From positions 4,898,001-4,962,000 of the forward strand of contig AP026545.1 in assembly GCA_026075535.2 (NCBI GenBank): 64,000 bases of DNA, given 5' to 3'. Under the pieces are notes generated by a model that made no database searches, was not told where the DNA came from, and saw nothing but the letters and a program-made list of their open reading frames with translations. Numbering within the stretch: position 1 is the stretch's first letter; every line of letters begins with the position of its first letter. The position numbers and the translations under genes are program-made. Shown one piece after another: positions 1-14,139 of this stretch. The DNA comes from Tricholoma matsutake. Taxonomy: Eukaryota > Basidiomycota > Agaricomycetes > Agaricales > Tricholomataceae.

Positions 1-15
1 GTCAATGCCATGGAA

Positions 16-1213
16 TCAAGGAGAGAATCGCATTACCCGTTTCAGCAACGGACGCGCTTCGGCCAAAGAAGGAACTTGCGTAAAGACGGCGACATTATGT
101 TTCGCCTCCTCTGAGTCCTTATAGATGCTCTCGATTACGACCTTTTTCGTACTTTCATTGCGCAAAAGCAACTTCTCATGGAGTTCGCGAGCCACGTCGT
201 CCACGCTTTCATTATTTCCAAGTATGCGTTGCGCTACTGCATGGCCTACTTCGCGAACTAGGCGTTCCATGTCAAGATTTTCCAGGACACTGCCAACGAT
301 TGCATGTGCAAGTAAATCAGCTGTGGTCAATGGCAGCATCAAGCCAGAAGTGATATCTGTAATAGCTTTGTAGAAGTCGGTTGCATACTGGGCCAGAAAA
401 TGATTAGCGTACGGTGAAATGGAACGTGAACAGCTCACTGAATATCCACTCAACGCGGGCTCGCAAGCCACAAAGAACTGTTAGGAGCCAATCAGGTCAA
501 ATTTATGTGCAAAGTATGACAGGCAACCCACCAGAGTAATGCCGCGACTAGCCATCAACCGCGCCAGTAGTAGGGGATCATGACCATCAGGAGAGCCCTC
601 ATCGAAGCCTGCAAAGCGATGAGTAGACTCTAAAAATGATTTTACGAACAAACATTACCGTCTCCATATTCCCCGATGCCATGCGGTGGTGCATCGGCAA
701 TGAGGACAACCATTTTACTGGCGTGCTCCCTCCAATCCATGTTCAATGCCTCCGCGATTGCAGCAGTCACCGCCTCTGGACCATCACCGCCACCTGAAGC
801 ATACAGGGTGGACAAATCCTTATGTACCTTGCTAATATCCGATGAAAAGCCAAAATTCTTGACGATGTATGTGTGATCTTGGGGAGGGTGATCACGAAAG
901 GCCACTAGTCCCACGCGCAGATCTTCTGGAGATTGAAGTTTTCCAGACTCAAATATGTGGGCACAAATCTGTTCAATGTTCTTTGTCGCGGAAGAGATGT
1001 AGCTGCCTTGGCTGCCGGTGCAGTCCTGGACGAAGACCAAGTCACTGTTGAAAAATAATATGTCAGATGGATAGGCAAGGATTCGAATCACAAGTCTTAC
1101 AGCATCTTTCGACCGTCGTCGTGGTCACTTGTTGATGGCATGTTGTATTGCTGCTGACCGTTGAGATGTTGCCGAGCCGACCCCCCAGCTTCGTATTCCA
1201 TATCTTCATCCAT
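16..1213 (-). CDS. von Willebrand factor A-domain protein (fungal alpha-kinase-associated vWA type)
   Basis: Four exons joined by GT-AG introns give one frame: 1213-1101, 1044-659, 608-532 and 477-16 on the minus strand, 1038 nt, 345 aa, with the stop at 16-18. After a short polar N-terminus (about 40 residues rich in Asp, Glu and Gln) comes a vWA domain. It has the metal-site motif DCTGS right after a hydrophobic strand (LVFVQ), then GLVAFRDHPPQD and a VVLIADAPPHG strand. The exon joins recreate the block GDGFDEGSPDGHDPL and then ACEPALSGY, which are typical of fungal vWA proteins related to the VwkA/alpha-kinase group. No kinase domain is present here. The ligand is unknown; the family is thought to bind metal and protein partners in the cytosol. 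The next gene upstream, GEM1, runs on the same strand and ends at 1528. Confidence 0.85.
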
Positions 1214-1527
1214 GATGAGACTCAATTAACTTGGCGATTGCGAGTTTCAAGATTCTGTCAAAAAAGCGGCGTACGATGAGTATCCAAAAGTAAATGACAA
1301 TGCGGACGGCGTTGAGAGTATGTCTAGAAGATCGATGGTCTAAACTGAGGCTTTGAATGCTCCAATAGGCTTTAAATGCAAGTGCCGTGTAACAGAACAC
1401 GAGTTTTCAACGCTGCTAGATTCGGATCTTACACGTCGGCTTCCGGAGTGACTCACTCAGTGCCCTCTATTATTAAAGTCTGAACAGCAGGATTAGGAGA
1501 CTAGCAGCCTATGAATCTACAGAATTG

Positions 1528-4201
<2,674 letters not shown>

Positions 4202-4474
4202 ATCCTTATAATATAGGAAACAGAGGAGAAGGAAGAGAGACAAGAGCCGAATGTATAAGTGTGTTGAAGTTATACATCGGGGATATCAGAATTCTTGTCG
4301 ACAAACTCAGGTTAGAGCACGTGACCAGGCGGAGTGTGCGTGGTCACACGCACGGCCCTGCCATTCAAGGACGATTGCTCCGCTCAGGCTAACATATGTC
4401 TGCTTCGCTTATTGTGCGTCCAGTCCAGTGCTAAAGTGGTGCCTTGTTGATGTGGGGGCTTTAATACTTTCAGA

Positions 4475-5592
4475 ATGCTCAGGCCATCACAGCAGACCAA
4501 GATTCTACAACAAAGTGCAGCTTGCTCCGTCGTACCGGATGGAAAGCTGTCTACCTCGCCTTTAAAAGTGCCCAGCTCTCTAAAGGATCAGAGTCCTGAT
4601 CCGCCTGAAGATGATTTCAGGACTGAACCCCTCCCCTCCCCCCCTTCAGCTGCTGAAGTTCTGAAGAATCTGAACTGCAACCACAGCATTGTACTGCGAC
4701 GGTGGCTTATTCCTCCTGATCTTAATAGAGCAGAGGCAGCAACTTTCTGAAGCAGAATCATGATTGCTTCGGACCCGCTGAGCCGTCGCATGCCTCTGGG
4801 AATGTTTTCTCCGAAGAGGCTCTTTTATCGCTGGCATGCTCTTGGTGGTGATAAGCTGTTAACAGAGGGCTCAAATTACTCCAGCATTTGCAAAAAGCGT
4901 ACGAGGTGCGGTTTGGGACCCATCGGCTCATCCATGAGGGCATCGCAGGGCTAGCGCAAAGTAGAGCAGCGGCTGGAAGAAGCTGGGCATAGTATCGAGT
5001 ACCTCTCAGTTTTGGCACAGCAACTCGAGTTGCTGTCATCTAGACCTCCCGAACCCCAGCGCTACTTCATCCACGCTCGATTACTAGCCAAGTGCTTCTG
5101 TATAGTTTTAGCACACCTGCCACTCTACTGCTCTGCACTAATGCTTTCTACTTCAGCTTCTGACTTAAGTAGTCTGGTGCTCATCGTGATGGGTCTGGAG
5201 AAGCGTGTTTTATCAGAGCAGGCGGGTCCCGCAATGTATCTCTCAATGCAAATCACTCTGGACTTGATTTCTATGGAAATTGGGCTTTGGGGCTTGGCAA
5301 GTGGTGGGAGTTTTTCAAACAGCGAGGTCAGGAGCGCCATTGAGCTGAGCTTAGCGTTGTGGGGTTCAATTTTTATACCAGACAAATTTACATCTCCTTA
5401 ATTTCTGCGTTTTCGATGAAGCAATTTCACTGTGCGTTTTCAATCTCACGCCGCCTCAATGGTGAAGCAGATAACAAGGATGAGGGAGATGATGAGGATG
5501 TGTTATCCGAAGCAGACAGTGATGGGAGTGATTTCGGTCCAGAAGATGGAGAAGATGAAGCTTACACTGATACAGGGTACAGCACACTATAA
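4475..5592 (+). pseudogene. Coding-like remnant or unrecognised multi-exon gene
   Basis: I do not recognise this. Plus-strand frames here have protein-like composition but change phase. A first piece (4475-4750) is Pro/Ser-rich and holds SAAEVLKNLNCNHSIVLRR. Around 4860-4960 a helical piece (NRGLKLLQHLQKAYEVRFG) runs into a stop, while a continuation in another frame (KVEQRLEEAGHSIEYLSVLA) starts within a few bases. A long frame lies at 5012-5401, and an acidic tail (DEGDDEDVLSEADSDGSDFG) closes at 5592. The helical pieces would join only by a one- or two-base shift, with no good intron between them, which suggests a decayed gene or an old transposon remnant. An unusual intron pattern cannot be excluded. 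The stretch 4202-4474 upstream of GEM1 shows nothing clear. Confidence 0.25.
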
Positions 5593-6050
5593 TCAGCAGC
5601 ATATAATATGAATTGAGCCATTGGTTGGCTCGCCGGACAAACTACAAGGACAGATCTGTAACAACTACGATATTAAAAAAAGGCGTCGCTATACCGTAAA
5701 GCTTGCATCTTATGAATTAACCAGCCAATTCAGGCTTCTACCCCAACTCACTAGTTACAAACGAGGTCGCTATCGTCTTGGTAGTCTATGGGTGATAAGA
5801 GGAATAAGAGACACAACGACATTCCCAGATGAACCTTGCAGCTCAATTCAGACCCACTTGCAATGAGACCATAACAGCGCTCAAGTTACGGCATCGTTAC
5901 AGGCATCTCACCGGAGATAGTGATGACAAATAGCGCCTGATGTATAACGTCCGTCGTCATGTCGAACGACGAGCATTTCAACTGTCTGCAGCCTGAAATC
6001 ACCTCTTGTTTCGCGCTCACTCGATTGGAACGTGCAGTTCAGACTCTATC
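5593..6050. other. Intergenic stretch, promoter side of the F-box/WD gene
   Basis: About 460 bp without a supportable gene. A short plus-strand frame (5621-5866) has no recognisable features. The stretch must contain the promoter and 5' UTR of the F-box/WD gene that starts at 6051, but no TATA box or named motif stands out. Confidence 0.5.
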
Positions 6051-7633
6051 ATGACACTCGCTGCATTGCCTAGTGATATTATCATCATGATTCTGCAGGG
6101 TCTATCTGCACATGACATTGCAGCACTCTCTAAGACATGTTGGCTGCTGAACTCTCTGGTGGGTCTACGCAGACTATACTTCATATATAATCTCTGATCA
6201 CACTGTGGCGAAGGTTACAGACTTTGGTTGGGCTGGATATTTACGAGCCAACTCTCGTCTGTCATTTAGTTTGTCTCAGGCGCGTACACATTGGTCAGCC
6301 AGAACTCAAGTGCGCTACGATGTTCTGACTGACCACGCATGGTCACTCTCAAAATTCGTTGCTCGACCGCTATCCCGGCCGTGGTCTGGAAAGTTACAGC
6401 CTATATTGGCAATTAATTCCTCTCGACTAGTTGTTGCTGCCGGGCCCCAGCTTTACTCATATAAATTTGGTGATTCGGAGGACGGCAATGCCCCCTCAGT
6501 TTCGCTCGAAGGGACTTGTTCCTTTTCTGCAAGCCATGGACGGAACCGTGACATCACTGGAATAACATTCGTCCATGATGGAGGGTTGAATCAGACGCTT
6601 TGCATTGCATTTCGGGATGGTTCAGTGGAACACGTATTCCTGACACCCTCACAAAATGGTCTCCTGGTATCATCTTTAGATTCAACTTTTACTGGCTTAT
6701 CTCAACTACGTGGTGGAGACTTTATTGAATCTCTTTCCTCGGAAAAGAATGTCCTGTTGTCATTATCGTCGGATGGTTTTGCCATGTTGACTGACTTGCA
6801 CGCCTCTTCACACTCCCCGGCCTCCGAATATGTGGCGTTGAACACGCGAAGTTGGACCTCTTTCCTTTGTCTACATTCGTCCAGTCCATATACGGCATTT
6901 GGTACATCATCGCTGAACCCTTTGACCATACATTCGATCACAAGTGATCGACTTTCACTATCGCCTTCTGCTATCCTATCGAACAAAAGTTTCGGACTAG
7001 GTGATAGACGATCACAGTCTGCTGTTTATGGGATATCTCGAGCACCCCTTGCATCGCCCCTGGGTTCGTCTCCCCAAATCCTTTTGTCTGGATGGTATGA
7101 CGGGCAAGTTCGCTGCTATGACCTCCGATCATCTTCTAGGGTGTCCGCTGTGACAGATTCAAGTCAGAATCCCGCACCTCTTCTTCCAGTCCTTTCTCTC
7201 TTCGACCCTCTGTCGGTTGAGCCCATATATTCAGTCTCCAGTGGTGGCGGCTCCTCCAGCCACGTTGCAGCCGGATCGGCTCGCCATGGCGTTATTTCAT
7301 TCTGGGACTTGCGATCTCCCAGGACAGGTTGGAGTGTTTATGCTCCAGGCAATGACCCATCTCCTGTGTACTCAGTAATTCTTGAAAGCTCGAGAGCATA
7401 TGGCGCAACTCAAAGTCGACCTTTTGTTTACGATTTTGTACGTTCATTACTTTGTCGACTGGCCCGCCCAGTACTCACTGACTTCTTTCAAGGGTCCAGA
7501 TGTCACAGTCAACACTTATCCAAATTTACCCCGTGGTCGTGGCATTGACGGACTCAAGCGGAGGAAAGGTTCGACTGATATTGGTTACTATGTTACGAAA
7601 TACAACCATGCCCCAGCTGCAAACGAGAACTGA
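6051..7633 (+). CDS. F-box and WD-repeat protein
   Basis: Three exons give one clean frame: 6051-6162, 6221-7437 and 7493-7633, 1470 nt, 489 aa. The first exon encodes an F-box (MTLAALPSDIIIMILQGLS, then AHDIAALSKTCWLLNSLV). The first intron splits the codon before FGWAGYLRAN, the usual follow-on in this basidiomycete family. The rest is WD40-like, with blade endings such as LSGWYDGQVRCYDLRSSSR and AAGSARHGVISFWDLRSPR. The C-terminus after the last intron (GPDVTVNTYPNLP) is short and basic. F-box proteins bind Skp1 and bring substrates to SCF ubiquitin ligases; the WD part is the likely substrate-binding face. The substrate is unknown. The start at 6051 was chosen because it directly opens the F-box; an upstream Met in the same frame (6006) would add 15 residues. 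Confidence 0.85.
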
Positions 7634-7891
7634 GTAAACATCCTTTTGTAACCTATCGACTAGAGTCCGATATCTTTAATGTGATTGTAAATGTTTTAGA
7701 TGCGTGTACTGGTTACAAACAGGCAGAATTGAAACAGCAGTAAATGTAATTGTGATGAGATGCAGTGGAATGAACAATATAGATGAGAGAGAAACAAAAC
7801 CAACCCGAAACCATAAATAAGAGACAATTCAAAAAGATAGCGAGTGTGTTAATACCAGTAGCTCCATGATGGTATCCTGATGGTATCCAAA
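7634..7891. other. Convergent 3' intergenic spacer
   Basis: Short AT-rich spacer between the tail-to-tail F-box/WD gene (plus strand) and the Ras exchange factor gene (minus strand). It should contain both 3' UTRs and poly(A) sites. No gene is seen. Confidence 0.6.
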
Positions 7892-10800
7892 TCATGCTAA
7901 TGTAGATGTTGGTTGAGACTGAGAACGAGTTGCCCAGTTGAAAAGTTGTCGCATATCTCCGGCAGGCGGCGTATCAGCAGGTTGTCTAGGTTCGACCAGC
8001 AGACTACGCAACACCGCTTGAACTTCAAGATCGTTACGATATCACAAACGACGTACCTTCGACGGTAAAGGTCTTGGAGATCTCCGTGATGCCGGGAGTT
8101 TTCCAACGCCACATTGAGGTATTCCTGAACCTCCGGTATCGCCTTGAGATTATAGGGAACCTGGAACCGTTGCATATCTGCCAGAGGCATTTAATGAAGG
8201 CTTCTCACACCCAAAATGGACTCATACCTTGAACGATGCGAGCAAGCTTGTGGTATTTGTTGAAGTTAAGGAGTTTCTTGCTCGGGTTCATCGGAGATGT
8301 TCGATGTGAGGGATTGCCTTCGCGACAGAAAGTAACGTCTGTCAAATAAAGACCTACACCGAACAGTGCGTCAGCGAGAAGGAGAAATCGAATTCCGAAA
8401 GACATACCAAGGAAAGGAACGGCTGGCGGAGCGGTATTGCGAAGCTTTGATCGATACTCGTGATAATTACGACTATGATCAGCTAGTCTTCTTAATGACT
8501 CTAGTTGTGATTTATACTTTTGTGGAAGGCCCTAAATAATTGACTACATGAGAGACCGAGCACCTTCAGCGATAACAAGTCACTTACAAGCCATGTCTGA
8601 TAAAGCCTGGATATCGTGGATGAGTCGAGTGCTGCCAACATTGACCGTGGAGTACTGTAGTTGTGCAATGATGTACATCGCTGCAACGGTGTTATAAGCA
8701 ACACAAGGTAGTTAAAAAAATGGATGGCGCGACTCACGTCGGCAACCTTGATGAAGAATTTAATCAACAAAGTGCGCTTTTTGATGTCTGGCTCGTTAAG
8801 GATGCTCTCAGCGACCCAGCCCGTTATGACTGTGCTCAACGACGATACAGCTCTAATATTCACAGGAGGTTTGGCACACTCCTGGCCTGTCTCCAAAATC
8901 TCCTCGGGTTGAATCGCACAGTAGAGGTTGCACTCCATGATCGTCAACTGTCGCGCCAATTCCAGTGCATCAAAATCAGTCACCGAAATTGATGTGAAAT
9001 CCTTCTTCCTCAGAGCCACAAGTAAAATTTTCGTCATAGTTGGTCGGGGGACTTCGGATGGCTGTAGAACAGCCGTTGGAGGATTGATAGACATCCCGGG
9101 ATCTCGGCTTCTATCACCCATGGGGCTGATCGCAGGGTCATTCGATTGGCGGCGCAAATTAATTAATTCAAGTATTCTCTGAGCAGGTCCAGGAAAGAGG
9201 AGGGCCAGGCCATCACGCGTGAATGTTGTCAATGCCGGTAGGGCGGGGTCATCGACACTAGACCGCCAGTACATATCGACCCACATTTTTATGAAATTCG
9301 ATACCCGTAATCGAACTGGAATGCCTTTGCGCTGTTGCCAGATCTGTACATCCTCATTTGAAATGCCTTCAGGAGGAACAAGGTTATACCGTGCGATAAT
9401 GGCGTCGACAAGTTCAATCGGGGAAGAGAATAAGCGGAAAGTGAGAAAAAACACCGCTGAGAATGCCGGATCGACTATACTATCGTGAGGAGTCATTTTT
9501 TCAACCAGAACTTCCATCGTGGCCCCCACAAGATGACCTTCGCTGTTGTACGCAACCTCATCCAACGAATAGTCATGCGACAACATCCAAGCCATCGGGT
9601 CTTGAATGAACTCAGGAATGGGGTCAAGTGGGGTTGCGGGTAGGTTCCCATTGACAATCTTGTCCTCCAATGATTTACCTCTGCCGCCGCTGCTGCCCTC
9701 CCACGTTGTGCCGTCTTCATCCGTGCGATTAATCGAGGTCGGGGAAGGGAAATCAGGCTCAACAGGAGAGCGTGAAACAGTCAGGGAAGGAGGAATATGT
9801 GTGCCTTCCTCCGGAGAGGTAGGATTCGTGTCATCCGACGGCACGGAGGAGCTGCTGTTGTCCGACCCTGAAGATGCTTCCCGGGATTTCCTAACAGATG
9901 CAGGGCTTACCGCCTGGATGGTTAAATCATCGTCTTCAACCCTATCGGAACGATAGCCATTTAGGGCACTCATGCTGATGGATTTCTGAAGGGTGGGTTG
10001 CGAGAACTTGCTTGGGGTAAACAACTGCGAACCTCCATCTCCCGTACGAGGCAAGTTGATGATAAAGAACCTGTCACCGACAGATCGATTCAAGCAAACC
10101 TTGACAGCTGCAACACAATCAGCACCCGCTTTTAGCGCCCCCGTCGCCGACCGTAGCAGAGTTTGTTTTTCCTCTTCTTCGCTCAAGGCAGACGGAAGCG
10201 AAAATGTCAGAAGGCGGACCGACTCTGCCAAGGAACTCGTAACGTTGTACAGGCCCTCTTTGGCCGACTTCAAGTTGCCAAGCCTGTGGGTCGGAACATC
10301 GGGATGGTTCATGACAGCTTCAACAATGGTGAGCAGTTTGCACACCACCTCCACAATTTCCCTAACTAGGTCATACAAATGCCCGGTACTCGAGGCATGG
10401 CAAGATCGAGAATGAGAGTGCGCATGTCCAATAAAGGCAGCAATTGTTGACAGATACTGGTCGTGTGTGAACCGAAGTGCCTCGATTACGTGTGCAGCGG
10501 TAGTAGGTCCACACGGAAAGGAGGCGGCAGGAGCTGAGTCCTGTGAGGAGAATGACGATGATGATGAGGTACTGCTATGGCCTGGCTTGTGTCGACTGAG
10601 AGCCCTATCCCGAATGAGGTATTGCGTTTGTTTCGATCTCGCAAGAAGAGATCGATTGGGAAGGAGAGGAACGCCAGGATCAGAATCGTCATCTGTGGAT
10701 ATCCTGGTACGATTTCGCAGGTCTCCTGTACTCTTTGCCCGTAAAGCAGAACCTTGCGTGGCGAGGATTTCGCGTTCACGTTGGCGACGTTGAGTAGGTG

Positions 10801-12014
10801 TTTGATCATCTAGCGGTCCCGAATGGGTTGATATTGAAGACGTTTCACATGCAGAGTCCCTGTCATTCCAAGCCTTTCCTTCTGCTTCTGTTGATGATGC
10901 AGTCGAGTGCCGCTGTCCTGGAAGCTCCACCCCACACTGCACTGCTACGGCCAAAAACCTCCGCACATGAGCAAAAACCTGTCCTCCTTGGCGTAACATT
11001 GATTCCACCTCTAGTTCTCGTCTCCCCTCGTCAACATTGTCCTCTGAAGCCTGTTTCGCCTGAGCAACAAGCGAGGCAAGAACAGATAGTAATTTCCTTC
11101 GTTCTTGTGCTAATAATGGGAATTGTTGTAAAATTGGCGCGTCGCGTAGAAGTGTGTCTGTGGCAGACAAAATCGATCGGACACATGAGATGATACAAGC
11201 GGTAGATGGCGGGAAATGAGAAGGCCGATTCGCCCGCACTGCGGTTTGCAATAAAGAAAGACCATGTAAGAGGGGGACCATTAGAGGAGGGCAGTAAGAA
11301 TCTATCTCCTGTCCAAGAGCTTCAGGGATGGAAGGGCGGCGTCTGTGTTGTACGTATTCCCGTGGCGCGCTGCTGGCCCATGATACTGCTGAAGCATTTG
11401 ACATGGAATGTGCATGTCCACCATTCTGTAGTGGACGTTGTAAATACTGCCAAGTAAAAAAGTGAAAGACTTACTACTGTTTGTTTCTGTGGTAACTCTT
11501 CCTCCGTTAACGATGGCAACTCACCATTAACATAATTACTTGGGAACCATCCTCTCTTTCCCTCCAGTTCGCCATCCCACCATCCACTGGTATCTCTGTT
11601 CAACACGTGAATGACTTGGCCAGCACGGAAAGACAAGCATGTCGCGTTTTGTGGTTGTGGGGAGTAATCATGCATTGCTAGAACATATTCTGGGCCAATT
11701 CGCAGAGTCTCATCGAAAACGGGGCTTGAAGGGCTGGGAGAACGCGAAGGGAGATTGGGGACACGTGTGTAAGGTGCGGAAGGTATGTGAAGCGAAGTAG
11801 TTGATGCATTGGTTGAAGATGATTTTGGGGAAACTATGGACAAAGTAGATGAAGTGGAAGCGTTGGAGACACTCCGAAGTCGTGTACCACGAGAGCCTGC
11901 GCTCGGGGACGGTAGTGGTGAAAGGCTCTGATTGTGACGCGCATATAATTTGGTTGAGGATGAGCCAGCGTTAGCCGCGACCGACGTGTCAATTTTAAGG
12001 CGAGAGGGAGCCAT
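7892..12014 (-). CDS. CDC25: Ras guanine-nucleotide exchange factor, Cdc25 type
   Basis: This is a large multi-exon gene starting at 12014 (MAPSRLKID). The architecture matches yeast Cdc25. A Ser-rich N-terminus is followed by an SH3 domain (ALHDYSPQPQNATCLSFRAG, then GWWDGELEGKRGWFPSNYV). A long Ser/Thr-rich region follows, then a RasGEF N-terminal domain (EVLVEKMTPHDSIVDPAFSA) and the catalytic Cdc25 domain (DFDALELARQLTIMECNLYC, then SILNEPDIKKRTLLIKFFIK). The largest exon spans about 11390-8690. Further exons towards 7892 continue the domain: SRNYHEYRSKLRNTAPPAVP (about 8460), VYLTDVTF (about 8340) and VPYNLKAIPEVQEYLNVAL (about 8130). The tail SLLVEPRQPADTP ends at 7892. The product activates Ras by GDP-GTP exchange at membranes, upstream of adenylate cyclase or MAPK pathways. 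Exact small-exon joins were not all fixed. Confidence 0.93.
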
Positions 12015-12545
12015 TGAATAGAAGCACTGGTATCAAACCGCGCTTATGGTTCTGTGGATGATAATAGGTGAGTTCTAGATGAAAAGAAAATGATTATTGG
12101 AATAATACATCAAGTTATTGGGAGTGACTATATGCGAGAGGTCGCGAAGCAAGGAAAGGCGTTAGGAGTCGCGTGGTTTGGTTTGAGAAGGCGAGTACGA
12201 GCTACATAGAGTGTTCCTTGGCTCTCTATAGTATTTTTCGGAATCTTTCAAAAAATCACTTCAACCTGACACAATATCACCAAACAAGCCGTAACGATTA
12301 GTATGGAACTATCAATGACAACTACCGCCGATGCTATATGTCATGTCATAATACTTATTCTCCCACATTGTAGTCTTCTAGTCTTGAAGTTTATTATCAA
12401 ACTTCCCATCGGACTCAATTTTTGAAAGAGTTTAGACCCGTACTTGCACGTGATCCGAATTTACATTACTTAGTACATGTGTAACGCTTGTGTAACCGTT
12501 CCGTGCCGTTCCGCAGTCACAGTCTGTGACCCGCCGCCACTGTCT
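12015..12545. promoter_or_regulatory. Shared divergent promoter region
   Basis: 530 bp between the start codons of two divergent genes, the Ras exchange factor (minus) and the coiled-coil protein (plus). It contains AT-rich tracts and must hold both promoters. No named factor site could be assigned. An in-frame ATG at 12477 could extend the plus-strand gene by 23 residues. Confidence 0.45.
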
Positions 12546-14001
12546 ATGGCGAACGCAAGTCCGTCTGTGCTCCTTGCGGATTCCCTAGCTTCATTATCCA
12601 AATCTGCGCTTCACGCGGTAAGCTTATCATTTATCATTCCAACACTTATCGTAACATCAAAAAGTTTGCACAAGTCGAGAACCAAGCTCGATCTGAGGTG
12701 GCACGCGTTGTCGCCGATGCACAAGAAGCGCGCAATGAACGCGATAAAGCACTCGATGCACAGCACAAATACCAACTAGAGGGACAAGCATGGAAGCAAG
12801 AGGTTATGAATTACAAGGCCTCTGTATGTGCTCTCATTACTTAACCACCCATATCCTCCTAATTGTGCACGCAGTTAAAGCAAGCCGAAATATCGGTGAG
12901 CTTCCTCCCATTATCTCTCTGAAAACCTCTTTCTCTAAACATGCACCAGATTGCACACCAAACTGAAACGATAGCTCAGTTAAGGCGAGAAGCGGCTCAG
13001 TGGAAAGACCAGTCCCGAAACTGGCAAGAACACTTCCTTCGTGTCGAGCAAGAAAGATGTGCGCTGTCATCAAGAGTGGACTCATTAGTGGCGGAAAGAC
13101 TCCAGGCGCGTCATCCCTTTCTAGCAGTCACGCCTTTTCTCCAAGCTCACTCTACATCTAATAGTGGAGTCGGCCGCTTCATGCCCCTGCTCCTCTCACT
13201 CCTGAACACCAATTCTCCAACCCCATCGACTCTGCTTCGTCTTCAGCAACAACGAAACGAGCATCAACATCTTCCTTCATCCCTTTGTCCTCCAAATCTG
13301 TGCATCTCGTTAGTCCTCCACAACCAGAGTCACCTATAACAACCATCAGTGCTCACAAGTCGAACCGACTGCAAACTAAACCGTTGAAACCCTCTAAACC
13401 AAAGGCTGCCCCTCCAGAATTGTCACTCCCCCAAATCGTGTCTAAGCCGGTCCAAAAGTCCTCCAGATCACAGAAGGTCTCTGCTCGAACCGCCAACTCA
13501 ACTCCAGCTGAACCGCGCCAGACAATCGTACGACGTGTCCAGGCGGTAATCCATGTTAAACGAGAGGAAGATGATGACGTTCTCAACTCTGACCAGGAAC
13601 AAGAGGACGCGCAAGAAGAGGAAGTTCAATCGACTGGGCAACGGAACATCCCACGGAAACGACGAAAAGTTACACCACTAGACGATCATGATTACGTCGA
13701 GGATGACGACGAAGGTCATCACAATATTGTTGAGAACGCGAGAGACCAATCCGATGATGATGACTCGGCCGAGGAAGACGTCGCGGATGATCATTCAGAG
13801 GACGAGGACGACGAACTGATGTTGGGTGCAGAGGTATGCCTGATTTATTATGAGTTCTGTGTGTCAACTTGCGTCTTGCAGGACCCACACCACGAACTGT
13901 ATGGCACACAACGTATCATGACTACTGCGAATAAGACCTTTCAATCATCAGGAGCGTCACGCAACAACAGGAAACGCAGAAGACATAAGCAAAAGAAATA
14001 A
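12546..14001 (+). CDS. Unrecognised coiled-coil protein with acidic and basic C-terminal region
   Basis: I do not recognise a named family. Exon 1 (MANASPSVLLADSLASLSKS) joins at a GTAAGC donor to FAQVENQARSEVARVVADAQ. The next exons continue with a heptad-like Ala/Glu/Lys/Gln pattern (ETIAQLRREAAQWKDQSRNW), a clear coiled coil up to about residue 150. The C-terminal part (from about 13230) is Ser/Pro/Lys-rich, with basic clusters (IPRKRRKVTP) and then an Asp/Glu-rich run (about 13675-13830). After a last intron at about 13834-13881 it ends in a basic tail, NRKRRRHKQKK. The basic motifs suggest nuclear localisation; that is inference. The join between the coiled-coil frame, which stays open to about 13339, and the C-terminal frame near 13110-13290 could not be fixed from intron signals. 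The gene is convergent with ERV46, which ends 139 bp away. Confidence 0.7.
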
Positions 14002-14139
14002 GCCAAGATATAAATTATTTTTGCCCTTTACATATATCGATATATCCTTATTTTTTTTCGCAAGTAAGCAGCGTCAAGTACATCCACCCGCGTCGCAGAT
14101 GATTATAGAGTACATAAACCGTGATCCCTCAACTCTGAT

